A stretch of DNA of 10,536 nucleotides from Burkholderiaceae bacterium (GTDB taxonomy: Bacteria; Pseudomonadota; Gammaproteobacteria; Burkholderiales; Burkholderiaceae_C), in NCBI GenBank assembly GCA_031276435.1, contig JAISNB010000174.1:1-10536 (forward strand), written 5' to 3'. The translations under genes and the position numbers were made by a program. Position 1 is the stretch's first letter; each line of letters begins with the position of its first letter. This document shows, piece by piece, positions 1 through 6,030 of the stretch. The notes under the pieces are model-generated. The model had not been told where the DNA came from and did not search any database. It worked only from the letters and a program-made list of their open reading frames with translations.

Positions 1-11
1 GCCTTGAAAAA

Positions 12-44
12 CGAATTGGCCTGCGCAAGTGCAGGCCAATTTTT
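12..44. terminator. Probable bidirectional rho-independent terminator
   Basis: Bases 14-24 (AATTGGCCTGC) and 31-41 (GCAGGCCAATT) form a perfect 11-bp stem with a 6-base loop. On the plus strand the stem runs into five T (40-44). On the minus strand it is followed, after CG, by five T (complement of A 7-11). It lies 34 bases beyond the stop codon of bamD, so on the minus strand it should end the bamD transcript. On the plus strand it would end whatever gene lies to the left of the window. The pairing is read directly from the sequence; two-way activity is inferred. Confidence 0.85.
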
Positions 45-74
45 GTGGAGGCATTCAAAGCAGCGCGCAACTGC

Positions 75-881
75 CTACCAAAGCTGCCACCAGGGTTTGT
101 CCGGGCGTTGCAGGCCGCGCGTGAGGTAGACGGATTCAGGGTAGTTCTTCTTGAGCACGCGCAAGCTGTCTTCGCGCAAATCGGCCATGCCCAGTTTGTC
201 GTAGGCCTGGGTCAGGATGTACAGCGCCTCTTCCAGCGCGGGGGCGTCGCGATAGTCGGTGATGGCCTGCTGCGCGCGGTTGATGGCGGCCACGTAGGCG
301 CCGCGCTCGTAGTAGTAGCGCGCCACGTGGACTTCGTTTTGCGCCAGCATGTTGATGGTGTAGCGCATGCGCGCGCGCGCGTCGGCGGCGTAGCGCGAGT
401 CGGGAAAGCGCGTGACCAGTTCGCTGAACGATTCAAACGCTTCCTTGGCGGCGCGCTGGTCGCGTTCGGACAGGTCCTGGCGCGAGAGAAAGGAAAACAG
501 CCCCAGTTCATCGTTGAAGTTGATGACGCCTTTGAGGTAGAGCGCGTAGTCCAGCGCCGCGCTGGACGGGTGCAGCCGCATGAAGCGATCCAGCGTGGCA
601 ATGGCTTCGGGCCGGGCGCCGTTCTTGTATTGGGCATAGGCTTTGTCAAGCTGCGCCTGCTGCGCCAGCGGCGTGCCCGCGGCGCGCCCTTCCAGCGTTT
701 CCAGCAGGGCGATGGCCTTGTCGTAGGACGAGGCATCCATCTCGTCCTTGGCTTCGGCGTAGATGCGGTTGGGACTCCAGCCAGCCGTTTGCTCTGGCGT
801 TCCAGAGGCGCAGGCCGCCAGCAGCAGCAGCATGGCGGCGGCGCACAGGCCAGCCGCTGATAATCGGGAGCAAGGTTGCAC
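75..881 (-). CDS. bamD: Outer membrane protein assembly factor BamD (lipoprotein)
   Basis: A 268-residue lipoprotein matching BamD (YfiO/ComL), the essential lipoprotein of the BAM complex that folds beta-barrel proteins into the outer membrane from the periplasmic side. Residues 1-23 are a signal peptide with a hydrophobic core (AAAMLLLL). The lipobox LAAC ends at Cys24, the expected lipidation site. The rest is made of TPR-like helical pairs (about 35-250), including YAEAKDEMDASSYDKAI, a central LFSFLSRQDLSERD segment typical of BamD, and RYAADARARMRYTINMLA. The protein ends in a Trp-rich tail (PWWQLW). E. coli BamD is about 245 residues, so the length fits. The start is GTG at 881, because no in-frame ATG lies upstream and the next Met (residue 17) would destroy the signal peptide. 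The ribosome site is weak (AGGG about 10 bases upstream). The gene is divergent from rluD, as in E. coli. Family assignment is firm; the exact start is less so. Confidence 0.95.
   Translation of the reverse strand: MQPCSRLSAAGLCAAAMLLLLAACASGTPEQTAGWSPNRIYAEAKDEMDASSYDKAIALLETLEGRAAGTPLAQQAQLDKAYAQYKNGARPEAIATLDRFMRLHPSSAALDYALYLKGVINFNDELGLFSFLSRQDLSERDQRAAKEAFESFSELVTRFPDSRYAADARARMRYTINMLAQNEVHVARYYYERGAYVAAINRAQQAITDYRDAPALEEALYILTQAYDKLGMADLREDSLRVLKKNYPESVYLTRGLQRPDKPWWQLW
363..382. repeat. 20-base alternating purine-pyrimidine tract
   Basis: From G363 to T382 purines and pyrimidines alternate strictly, mostly as CG steps (370-381). It lies within bamD codons for an Ala/Arg-rich stretch (ARARMR), so the simplest cause is amino-acid and GC bias. 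Such tracts can adopt Z-DNA under supercoiling, but nothing here shows that it does. Confidence 0.6.
859..864 (+). promoter_or_regulatory. Candidate -10 box of the rluD promoter
   Basis: GATAAT (five of six matches to TATAAT) sits inside the bamD signal-peptide codons. A start near base 871 would give a leader of about 37 bases before the rluD TTG. The region at -35 (CGGCGG) does not resemble TTGACA, so support is limited to the -10 match and its suitable distance from the gene. Confidence 0.3.
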
Positions 882-907
882 GGGGAATGGCCCTGTTTGA
901 GTGACGC

Positions 908-1957
908 TTGAAACAGTCCCGAAAGATTATATCGACGCCTTGCGCGCCGCCCGCTGGCGCGCCGCAAGCCGCGCCAGATGACGACGACGATGTGCTGGTG
1001 GACGACGCGCCGGATGGTGGGGCCGAGTCGCGCGCGCTGCTGGTGCCCGCCGGGTGGCACGGGCAGCGGCTGGATCGGGCGCTGGCGGCGCTGGTGCCTG
1101 AGTTGTCGCGCAGTTATTTGCAGCAACTCATCGAAGGCGGGCAGCTTGCGCTCAATGGCGCGCGCGCCAGCAAACCGGCGCTGCGCGTCAAGGCTGGCGA
1201 TGCGCTGTGCCTGCGGATTTTGCCAACGCCGCAGTCGCAGGCGTTTGTGCCACAGGCCATGGCGCTTGAGGTGGTGTTCGAGGACGAGCACCTGGCCGTC
1301 ATCGACAAGCCCGCGGCTCTGGTGGTGCATCCCGCGCCCGGCAACTGGGGCGGCACCTTGCTCAACGGCTTGCTGGCGCGCGACGAGAGGGCGCGGCAAT
1401 TGCCCCGGGCGGGCATTGTGCACCGGCTGGACAAGGACACCAGCGGCCTGATGGTGGTGGCGCGCAGCCGGGCCGCCATGGCGGGCCTGGTGGAGCGGCT
1501 GGCCGCGCGGCAGGTGCGGCGCGAGTATGTGGCGCTGGCGCACGGGGCGTGGCGCGGGGCGGCGCAACGGACAGTCGATGCGCCCATCGGGCGCGATCCG
1601 CGCAACCGCCTGCGCATGGCGGTGGTCGATCTGGAGAAAAATGCCGGAAAAGCCGCGCAGACATTTGTGACGCTGCTGCACAATTCAGAGCAAGGCTGCG
1701 TGCTGCAATGCCGTCTGGGCACGGGCCGCACGCACCAGATTCGCGTGCATCTGGCGCATCTGGGGCATCCGCTGCTGGCCGACGCGCTGTACGGCGGCGC
1801 GCCCGCCGCGGGTTTGACGCGGCAGGCGCTGCACGCGCGGCGCCTGGCTTTCGAGCACCCGGTCACCTTGCAGCCGCTGGCTTTCGACTCGCCCCTGCCG
1901 CCCGACATGGCGCAGGCCATGCGGCAATGGGCGCTTGGCTACAATCTGCCCGAGTGA
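908..1957 (+). CDS. rluD: 23S rRNA pseudouridine synthase RluD
   Basis: A 349-residue member of the RluA/RluD family. RluD converts uridines 1911, 1915 and 1917 in helix 69 of 23S rRNA to pseudouridine in the cytoplasm. Residues about 51-100 form an S4 RNA-binding domain (HGQRLDRAL, then SRSYLQQLIEGG). The catalytic domain follows, with DKPAALVVHP at 133-142, the signature HRLDKDTSG at 172-180 (catalytic Asp175) and GRTHQIRVHL at 273-282. The called TTG start gives a leader of about 45 residues not found in E. coli RluD, with a run of five Asp at 24-28. TTG 908 has a modest GAG-type ribosome site six to nine bases upstream. GTG at 992 or 998 in the same frame would give a more usual length. 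Other family members (RluA, RluC) are less likely because of the bamD neighbour and the S4 domain. Identity is strong and the start uncertain. Confidence 0.9.
   Translation: MKQSRKIISTPCAPPAGAPQAAPDDDDDVLVDDAPDGGAESRALLVPAGWHGQRLDRALAALVPELSRSYLQQLIEGGQLALNGARASKPALRVKAGDALCLRILPTPQSQAFVPQAMALEVVFEDEHLAVIDKPAALVVHPAPGNWGGTLLNGLLARDERARQLPRAGIVHRLDKDTSGLMVVARSRAAMAGLVERLAARQVRREYVALAHGAWRGAAQRTVDAPIGRDPRNRLRMAVVDLEKNAGKAAQTFVTLLHNSEQGCVLQCRLGTGRTHQIRVHLAHLGHPLLADALYGGAPAAGLTRQALHARRLAFEHPVTLQPLAFDSPLPPDMAQAMRQWALGYNLPE
926..931 (-). promoter_or_regulatory. Candidate -10 box of the bamD promoter
   Basis: Read on the minus strand this is a perfect TATAAT, rare by chance in such GC-rich DNA. Transcription would begin near base 919, leaving a leader of about 38 bases before the bamD GTG. 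At the usual 16-18-base spacing I see no good -35 hexamer and no extended TG motif, so the promoter would be weak or activator-dependent. The box lies inside the first codons of rluD as called. Confidence 0.45.
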
Positions 1958-2104
1958 CTGGACGGACATCGCGCTGCCCGCGCGGTGTTCGCGGGGCCAG
2001 GGGCCAGCCGGCGTTCTGGTGACAGCGCCGCCGCTTCCAATTCCATTGTTTCCTGCCAGAGCGCACGAGTCTGCTCAATTGCCACACAACCGCACAATCC
2101 AGAT
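1958..2104. other. Intergenic gap between rluD and scpB
   Basis: These 147 bases carry no convincing gene. A GC stem (CCCGCG at 1977-1982 with CGCGGG at 1990-1995) has no T-tract, so it is a poor terminator candidate. An AT-richer part follows at about 2037-2104, but I find no convincing -35/-10 pair; TTGCCA near 2079 would place its -10 on the scpB start codon. The scpB promoter, if present, is therefore not identified. An 11-base word at 2054-2064 recurs in the rluB-ndk gap. Confidence 0.5.
2054..2064. repeat. Short direct repeat copy 1 (TGCCAGAGCGC)
   Basis: This 11-base word, followed by one variable base and CG, appears again at 4280-4290. The two copies lie in the two largest non-coding gaps of the window, 40 bases upstream of scpB and just past the rluB stop. 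I saw no third copy. It could be chance, a degenerate protein-binding site or the remains of a small repeat. Confidence 0.35.
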
Positions 2105-2896
2105 ATGAATACCGTGGAGGCCAAGCGCGTCCTGGAGACGGCGCTCATTTGCGCGACCGAGCCGCTGAAGGTTTCAGCCATGCGCACCCTGTTTGCCGAC
2201 ATGCTGGGCGCCGATACCATCAAGGCGCTGCTGGACGAGTTGCAGGACGACTGGGCGCAGCGCGGCCTGGAACTGGTGGCTGTGGCCAGCGGCTGGCGCT
2301 TCCAGAGCCGTCCCGCCATGCGCGAGTACCTGGACAGGCTCAATCCCGAAAAACCGCCCCGGTACAGCCGCGCCACGCTCGAAACCCTGGCCATCATCGC
2401 CTACCGGCAGCCGGTCACGCGCGGCGACATGGAAGACATCCGGGGCGTGACCATCGGCTCGCAAATTCTCAAGCAGCTTGAAGAGCGCGGCTGGGTCGAG
2501 GTGATCGGCCACCGCGAAACCGTGGGCCGTCCCGCGCTTTACGCCACGACGCGGCAGTTTCTGGACGATCTGGGGCTGGCCTCGCTCGATCAACTGCCGC
2601 TGCTCGAAGCGCCGCCCGCCCAGGACGCGCCAGCCATGCAGGCGGCCCTGGCCGACATGTTGGGCGAAGAGGCCGATGCCACCACCAGCGGCGCCGCGCC
2701 TGAAAGCGCCGGGGCACTGCCAGAAGCAGGCCACGCGGCGCAAACGCCGGAGTTTGCCGATTCCACCGCCGGGCTTTGGGCCGCGCCCGATGCGCTGCCA
2801 CAGGCGCAAGACGAACCCGCCGAACCCGCGCGCGACGCAGCGGCGCCCCCCCAGCCCGATGCCGCATGGCCGCACGACCCGGAGCCGCAGCCATGA
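2105..2896 (+). CDS. scpB: Segregation and condensation protein B (ScpB)
   Basis: A 263-residue protein matching ScpB, the winged-helix kleisin-associated subunit that works with ScpA and SMC in chromosome compaction and segregation in the cytoplasm. Two winged-helix domains occupy about residues 4-165. The conserved core is seen in TLETLAIIAYRQPVTRGDME (91-110), IRGV, LKQLEERGWVEVIG and VGRPALYATT. Residues about 168-263 are a Pro/Ala/Asp/Glu-rich tail, probably disordered, that lengthens the protein beyond a typical core of about 180 residues. ATG 2105 is chosen because MNTVEAKRVLE is the usual family start; the frame stays open upstream to 1985 but that part looks non-coding. No clear Shine-Dalgarno site precedes it. 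scpA is not adjacent. The stop overlaps the rluB start (ATGA), suggesting translational coupling. Confidence 0.93.
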   Translation: MNTVEAKRVLETALICATEPLKVSAMRTLFADMLGADTIKALLDELQDDWAQRGLELVAVASGWRFQSRPAMREYLDRLNPEKPPRYSRATLETLAIIAYRQPVTRGDMEDIRGVTIGSQILKQLEERGWVEVIGHRETVGRPALYATTRQFLDDLGLASLDQLPLLEAPPAQDAPAMQAALADMLGEEADATTSGAAPESAGALPEAGHAAQTPEFADSTAGLWAAPDALPQAQDEPAEPARDAAAPPQPDAAWPHDPEPQP

Positions 2897-4272
2897 CGCG
2901 CAAACGCACCACCGCCGCCGCCGTCGCCCGCAGGGGCGCGCCGCCCGCGCGCGCTGCCGCAACCCATGCGCCAAGCACGGCGGCAGAAGTGGTGAACATG
3001 GCCGACGTGATTTCTGGCCGCTACGACAGCGAATCGGAATGCGTCGGCAACGACGCTGCCGACGCCGACACCGCCGCGATGGCGCCGCCCGCCAGGCGCG
3101 TTCTGGAGCCGCAGGCCGACAGCCCCAAACTGCACAAGGTGCTGGCGCAGGCGGGACTGGGTTCGCGCCTGGAGATGGAGCAGTTGATTGCGCAGGGGCG
3201 CATCTGCGTCAACAGCCAGCCCGCACACATCGGCCAGCGCATCCGGTTTGGCGATCAGGTCAAAATCAACGGGCGGCCCATCCAGTGGCGCATTGCGCCG
3301 CCGCCCGCGCGCGTGCTGGCCTACCACAAGCCGGCAGGCGAGGTGGTGACGCACGACGATCCGCAAAACCGGCCCACGGTGTTTCGCAAGCTGCCGCGCC
3401 TGACGCGGGGCAAATGGCAATCGGTGGGGCGGCTGGACATCAACACCGAAGGGCTGCTGCTGCTGACCAACTCGGGCGAGCTGGCCAACCGCCTCATGCA
3501 CCCGCGCTTTGGCCTGGAGCGCGAATACGCCGTGCGCGTGCTGGGCGCGCTCTCCGAGGCGGAAAAACAGCGCCTGCTCGACGGCATCACACTGGACGAC
3601 GGGCCAGCGCGCTTTGGCGCCATCGCTGATGAAGGCGGCGGCGGCGAAGGCGTCAACCAGTGGTACCGCGTGACGATTTCCGAAGGCCGCAACCGCGAGG
3701 TGCGGCGCATGCTGGAAGCCGTGGGCCATGCCGTCAGTCGGCTGATCCGTATCCGCTACGGCGCCATGATGCTGCCGCGCGGCCTCAAGCGCGGCCAGTG
3801 GCTGGAACTGGGCGAGCGCGACATCCAGTCCCTGGGCGCCGCCGCTGGCGTGGCTGCGGACACGTTGCGCGGCCAGCAGCAGCCACCGCCGCCGCCGCGC
3901 GCGGCGCGCCGTGGCGGCGCGCCAGACCGTGGCAAGGCGGCAGGCCCGCGGCCCAACCGGGGCGGCGGTTATGGTGGCTATGGCGGCGCGCGCGGCAACA
4001 CTGAAGGCGACGGATACGCCGCCGCCATGGGCAGCGGCAGCGCTGGCAACTGGCGCGGCGCAGGCGGCGGCCCCGCCCGCAAGGCGCGCGGCGCGGCGGC
4101 GGCGGCCAGCCAGATCGATCCGCGCAAAACGTCGGCGGGCTACATTGGCGCTGATGCCTACCAGCAGCAGCGGCAGCGCAAGCGCAGCGCGCAGGGGCAA
4201 AACCCCCTGGGGCAAAAACGGCGCGCTCCCGGCAAGCCGGGCAGCGGCGGCAGGCCGCGCCAGGGCCGCTGA
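2893..4272 (+). CDS. rluB: 23S rRNA pseudouridine synthase RluB
   Basis: A 459-residue member of the RsuA/RluB/RluE/RluF family. RluB makes pseudouridine 2605 in 23S rRNA near the peptidyl transferase centre. An S4 domain spans about 78-125 (KLHKVLAQAGLGSR, EQLIAQGRICVN). The catalytic domain spans about 140-312, with YHKPAGEVVTHDD, the signature GRLDINTEGLLLLT from 179 (catalytic Asp182), LMHPRFGLEREYAVRV, and EGRNREVRRMLEAVGHAVSRL. E. coli RluB is about 290 residues. Here an Ala/Arg-rich head (1-77) and a long Gly/Arg/Pro tail (about 318-459, with GGGYGGYGGARG and a basic end) explain the extra length. The start ATG 2893 overlaps the scpB stop and has GGAG at 2881-2884. An internal ATG at 2998 is an alternative. 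RluB rather than RluE or RluF is inferred from the scpB neighbour and the S4 domain. Confidence 0.9.
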   Translation: MTRKRTTAAAVARRGAPPARAAATHAPSTAAEVVNMADVISGRYDSESECVGNDAADADTAAMAPPARRVLEPQADSPKLHKVLAQAGLGSRLEMEQLIAQGRICVNSQPAHIGQRIRFGDQVKINGRPIQWRIAPPPARVLAYHKPAGEVVTHDDPQNRPTVFRKLPRLTRGKWQSVGRLDINTEGLLLLTNSGELANRLMHPRFGLEREYAVRVLGALSEAEKQRLLDGITLDDGPARFGAIADEGGGGEGVNQWYRVTISEGRNREVRRMLEAVGHAVSRLIRIRYGAMMLPRGLKRGQWLELGERDIQSLGAAAGVAADTLRGQQQPPPPPRAARRGGAPDRGKAAGPRPNRGGGYGGYGGARGNTEGDGYAAAMGSGSAGNWRGAGGGPARKARGAAAAASQIDPRKTSAGYIGADAYQQQRQRKRSAQGQNPLGQKRRAPGKPGSGGRPRQGR

Positions 4273-4279
4273 GAACGGT

Positions 4280-4290
4280 TGCCAGAGCGC
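4280..4290. repeat. Short direct repeat copy 2 (TGCCAGAGCGC)
   Basis: Second copy of the word at 2054-2064, again followed by one variable base and CG. It starts eight bases after the rluB stop codon. Its meaning is unknown. Confidence 0.35.
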
Positions 4291-4319
4291 GCGCATATTC
4301 CCGGGCGCGGCAAGGGGCC

Positions 4320-4337
4320 GCCGTGAAACACGGCTTT
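4320..4337 (+). terminator. Weak hairpin after rluB, possible terminator
   Basis: GCCGTG (4320-4325) pairs with CACGGC (4329-4334) across a three-base AAA loop, followed by only three T. It lies 47 bases past the rluB stop and before the candidate ndk promoter, which is where a terminator would be expected. The short T-tract makes efficient termination doubtful. Confidence 0.35.
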
Positions 4338-4375
4338 GCGCGCCAGCGGCAACTGGCCGGTTAAAATCAAACGCT

Positions 4376-4404
4376 TTGTTCCACGCGGACAAAATCCTTA
4401 TTTT
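4376..4404 (+). promoter_or_regulatory. Candidate promoter upstream of ndk
   Basis: TTGTTC (4376-4381) and TATTTT (4399-4404) are separated by 17 bases, with three and four matches to the sigma-70 consensus hexamers. Transcription would start near 4411 and give a leader of about 29 bases. A competing -10-like TAAAAT lies at 4362-4367, but its -35 region is GC-rich and unlike TTGACA. The local AT-rich patch (4361-4440) stands out from its surroundings, which supports a promoter in this gap even if the exact hexamers are uncertain. Confidence 0.45.
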
Positions 4405-4425
4405 TCAAACTGTTACCGCTGCAAG

Positions 4426-4432
4426 AAAGAGA
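4426..4432 (+). promoter_or_regulatory. Ribosome binding site of ndk
   Basis: AAAGAGA ends seven bases before ATG 4440, a purine-rich match at standard spacing that fixes this start, together with the conserved first residues of the protein. Confidence 0.55.
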
Positions 4433-4439
4433 TATTCAC

Positions 4440-4865
4440 ATGGCCGTTGAACGCACCTTGTCCATCATCAAGCCCGATGCCGTTGCCAAAAACGTGATCG
4501 GCCAGATTTACGCGCGCTTTGAGGCGGCGGGTCTGAAAATCGTGGCGGCGCGCATGGCGCACCTGTCGCGCCGCGAGGCCGAGCAGTTCTACGCCGTGCA
4601 CAGGGAGCGCCCCTTCTTCAAGGATCTGGTGGACTTCATGGTCTCGGGGCCGGTGATGATCCAGGTGCTCGAAGGCGCGAACGCCATTGCCAGAAACCGC
4701 GAACTGATGGGCGCCACCGACCCCAGAAAGGCCGACAAGGGCACCATCCGCGCCGACTTTGCCGACAGCATCGATGCCAACGCCGTGCACGGCTCCGACG
4801 CGCCCGAAACCGCGGCTGCCGAGATGGCTTTCTTCTTTCCGGGCCTGGCGATTTACACGCGCTGA
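4440..4865 (+). CDS. ndk: Nucleoside diphosphate kinase
   Basis: A 141-residue enzyme of full family length. It transfers the gamma phosphate of ATP to nucleoside diphosphates through a phosphohistidine intermediate, balancing cytoplasmic NTP and dNTP pools. It opens with the conserved ERTLSIIKPDAV (Lys11 in the nucleotide site). It carries RPFF (57-60), the SGPV turn (69-72), GATDP (91-95) and the active-site NAVHGSD, with phosphorylated His at 117. The glycine and acidic residues around that histidine are intact, so the enzyme should be active. It sits between rluB and rlmN, with only 17 bases before rlmN, and is probably the first gene of the transcript running through yfgM. Confidence 0.98.
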   Translation: MAVERTLSIIKPDAVAKNVIGQIYARFEAAGLKIVAARMAHLSRREAEQFYAVHRERPFFKDLVDFMVSGPVMIQVLEGANAIARNRELMGATDPRKADKGTIRADFADSIDANAVHGSDAPETAAAEMAFFFPGLAIYTR

Positions 4866-4882
4866 GCCGTCTTCGTCTGCCA

Positions 4883-6016
4883 ATGGCCCCAATGGTCAAC
4901 TTGCTCGATTTCGATCTCGACGCGCTGGCCGCCTATTGCGAACAACTGGGGGAAAAGCGTTTTCGCGCCATCCAGTTGTTCCGGTGGGTGCACCAGCGCG
5001 GTGCGGCTGATTTCGGGCAAATGACCGATCTGGCCAGATCGCTGCGTGAAAAACTCGCGCACCGTGCGCGGGTGGGCGCCCTGCCGGTCATCGGCCAGCA
5101 CGCTTCGGGCGACGGCGTCATCAAGTGGCTGTTCGATGTAGGCGATGGCAACGCCGTGGAAGCGGTGTTCATCCCGGAGGGCGAACGCGGCACACTGTGC
5201 GTGTCCTCGCAAGCGGGCTGCGCCATGGCCTGCCGCTTTTGCGCAACCGGTCACCAGGGCTTTTCACGCAACCTGACCACGGGCGAAATCGTGGCGCAAC
5301 TGTGGTTTGCCGAGCATTTTCTGCGCCGCCACCTGGGGCGCGCCGAGCGCGTCATCTCCAACGTGGTGATGATGGGCATGGGCGAGCCGCTGCAAAACTA
5401 CACGGCCCTGGTGCCGGCGTTGCACACCATGCTCAGCGACCACGGCTACGGCATCTCGCGCAGGCGGCTGACGGTTTCCACCTCGGGCGTCGTGCCCATG
5501 ATGCAGCGGCTGGCGCAGGATTGTCCGGTGGCGCTGGCCGTGTCGCTGCACGCGCCCGACGACGCCTTGCGCGACGAACTGGTGCCGCTCAACCGCAAAT
5601 ACCCGATCGACACACTGCTGGCCGCCTGCACCGGCTATCTGGCGCGCGCGCCGCGCGACTTCATCACGTTTGAATACTGCATGCTCGATGGCGTAAACGA
5701 CGCGCCCGAACACGCCCGGGCGCTGATCGATCTGCTGGCGCGCCATGCCCGCGCCGGGCTGCGCGCCAAATTCAACCTCATTCCGTTCAACCCGTTTCCC
5801 GCTTCCGGGCTGCGGCGCTCTGGCGCTGCCCGCGTGGCGGCGTTTGCCCGCATGCTTGGCGAGGCGGGCATCGTCACCACGGTGCGCCGCTCGCGCGGCG
5901 ACGACATCGACGCGGCCTGCGGCCAGTTGGCAGGCGATGTGCGGGACCGCACCCGCGTGCACCAGCGGCTGGCGCGCCGCCACCCGGTTGCCTTGCCGTC
6001 AGCGGGCGCGCTGTGA
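4883..6016 (+). CDS. rlmN: Dual-specificity RNA methyltransferase RlmN
   Basis: A 377-residue radical SAM enzyme that methylates C2 of adenosine 2503 in 23S rRNA and, in characterised members, adenosine 37 of some tRNAs. The cluster-binding motif CAMACRFC places the iron-sulfur ligands at Cys113, Cys117 and Cys120. Cys346, in DAACGQLAGD, corresponds to the cysteine that becomes methylated. Cys106, in TLCVSSQ, corresponds to its partner. VVMMGMGEPLQN (161-172), LTVSTSGVVP and AVSLHAPDD are standard. All key residues are present. Absence of the extra features of Cfr, and the housekeeping context, argue for RlmN. ATG 4883 lacks a clear Shine-Dalgarno site; ATG 4892 (Met4) is an equally possible start. 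pilW follows after 28 bases. Confidence 0.96.
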   Translation: MAPMVNLLDFDLDALAAYCEQLGEKRFRAIQLFRWVHQRGAADFGQMTDLARSLREKLAHRARVGALPVIGQHASGDGVIKWLFDVGDGNAVEAVFIPEGERGTLCVSSQAGCAMACRFCATGHQGFSRNLTTGEIVAQLWFAEHFLRRHLGRAERVISNVVMMGMGEPLQNYTALVPALHTMLSDHGYGISRRRLTVSTSGVVPMMQRLAQDCPVALAVSLHAPDDALRDELVPLNRKYPIDTLLAACTGYLARAPRDFITFEYCMLDGVNDAPEHARALIDLLARHARAGLRAKFNLIPFNPFPASGLRRSGAARVAAFARMLGEAGIVTTVRRSRGDDIDAACGQLAGDVRDRTRVHQRLARRHPVALPSAGAL

Positions 6017-6030
6017 GACCATTGCTTTAC

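Noticed and set aside
45..860. 271-codon open frame on the plus strand opposite bamD
   Set aside because: It mirrors bamD, whose lipobox and TPR pattern are clear. It also starts right at the terminator hairpin.
1977..1995. GC hairpin after rluD as a terminator
   Set aside because: A 6-bp stem with no following T-tract; such stems are common by chance at this GC content.
3880..4110. CCG/GGC-rich runs in the rluB 3' part as a tandem repeat or CRISPR-like array
   Set aside because: Units are irregular and explained by Pro, Gly, Ala and Arg codons; there are no spaced identical repeats.
2590..4392. 600-codon open frame on the minus strand opposite scpB and rluB
   Set aside because: It lies over a clear rluB with intact catalytic motifs. 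Its product is Ala/Arg-rich without recognisable domains, as expected from GC-rich antisense frames.
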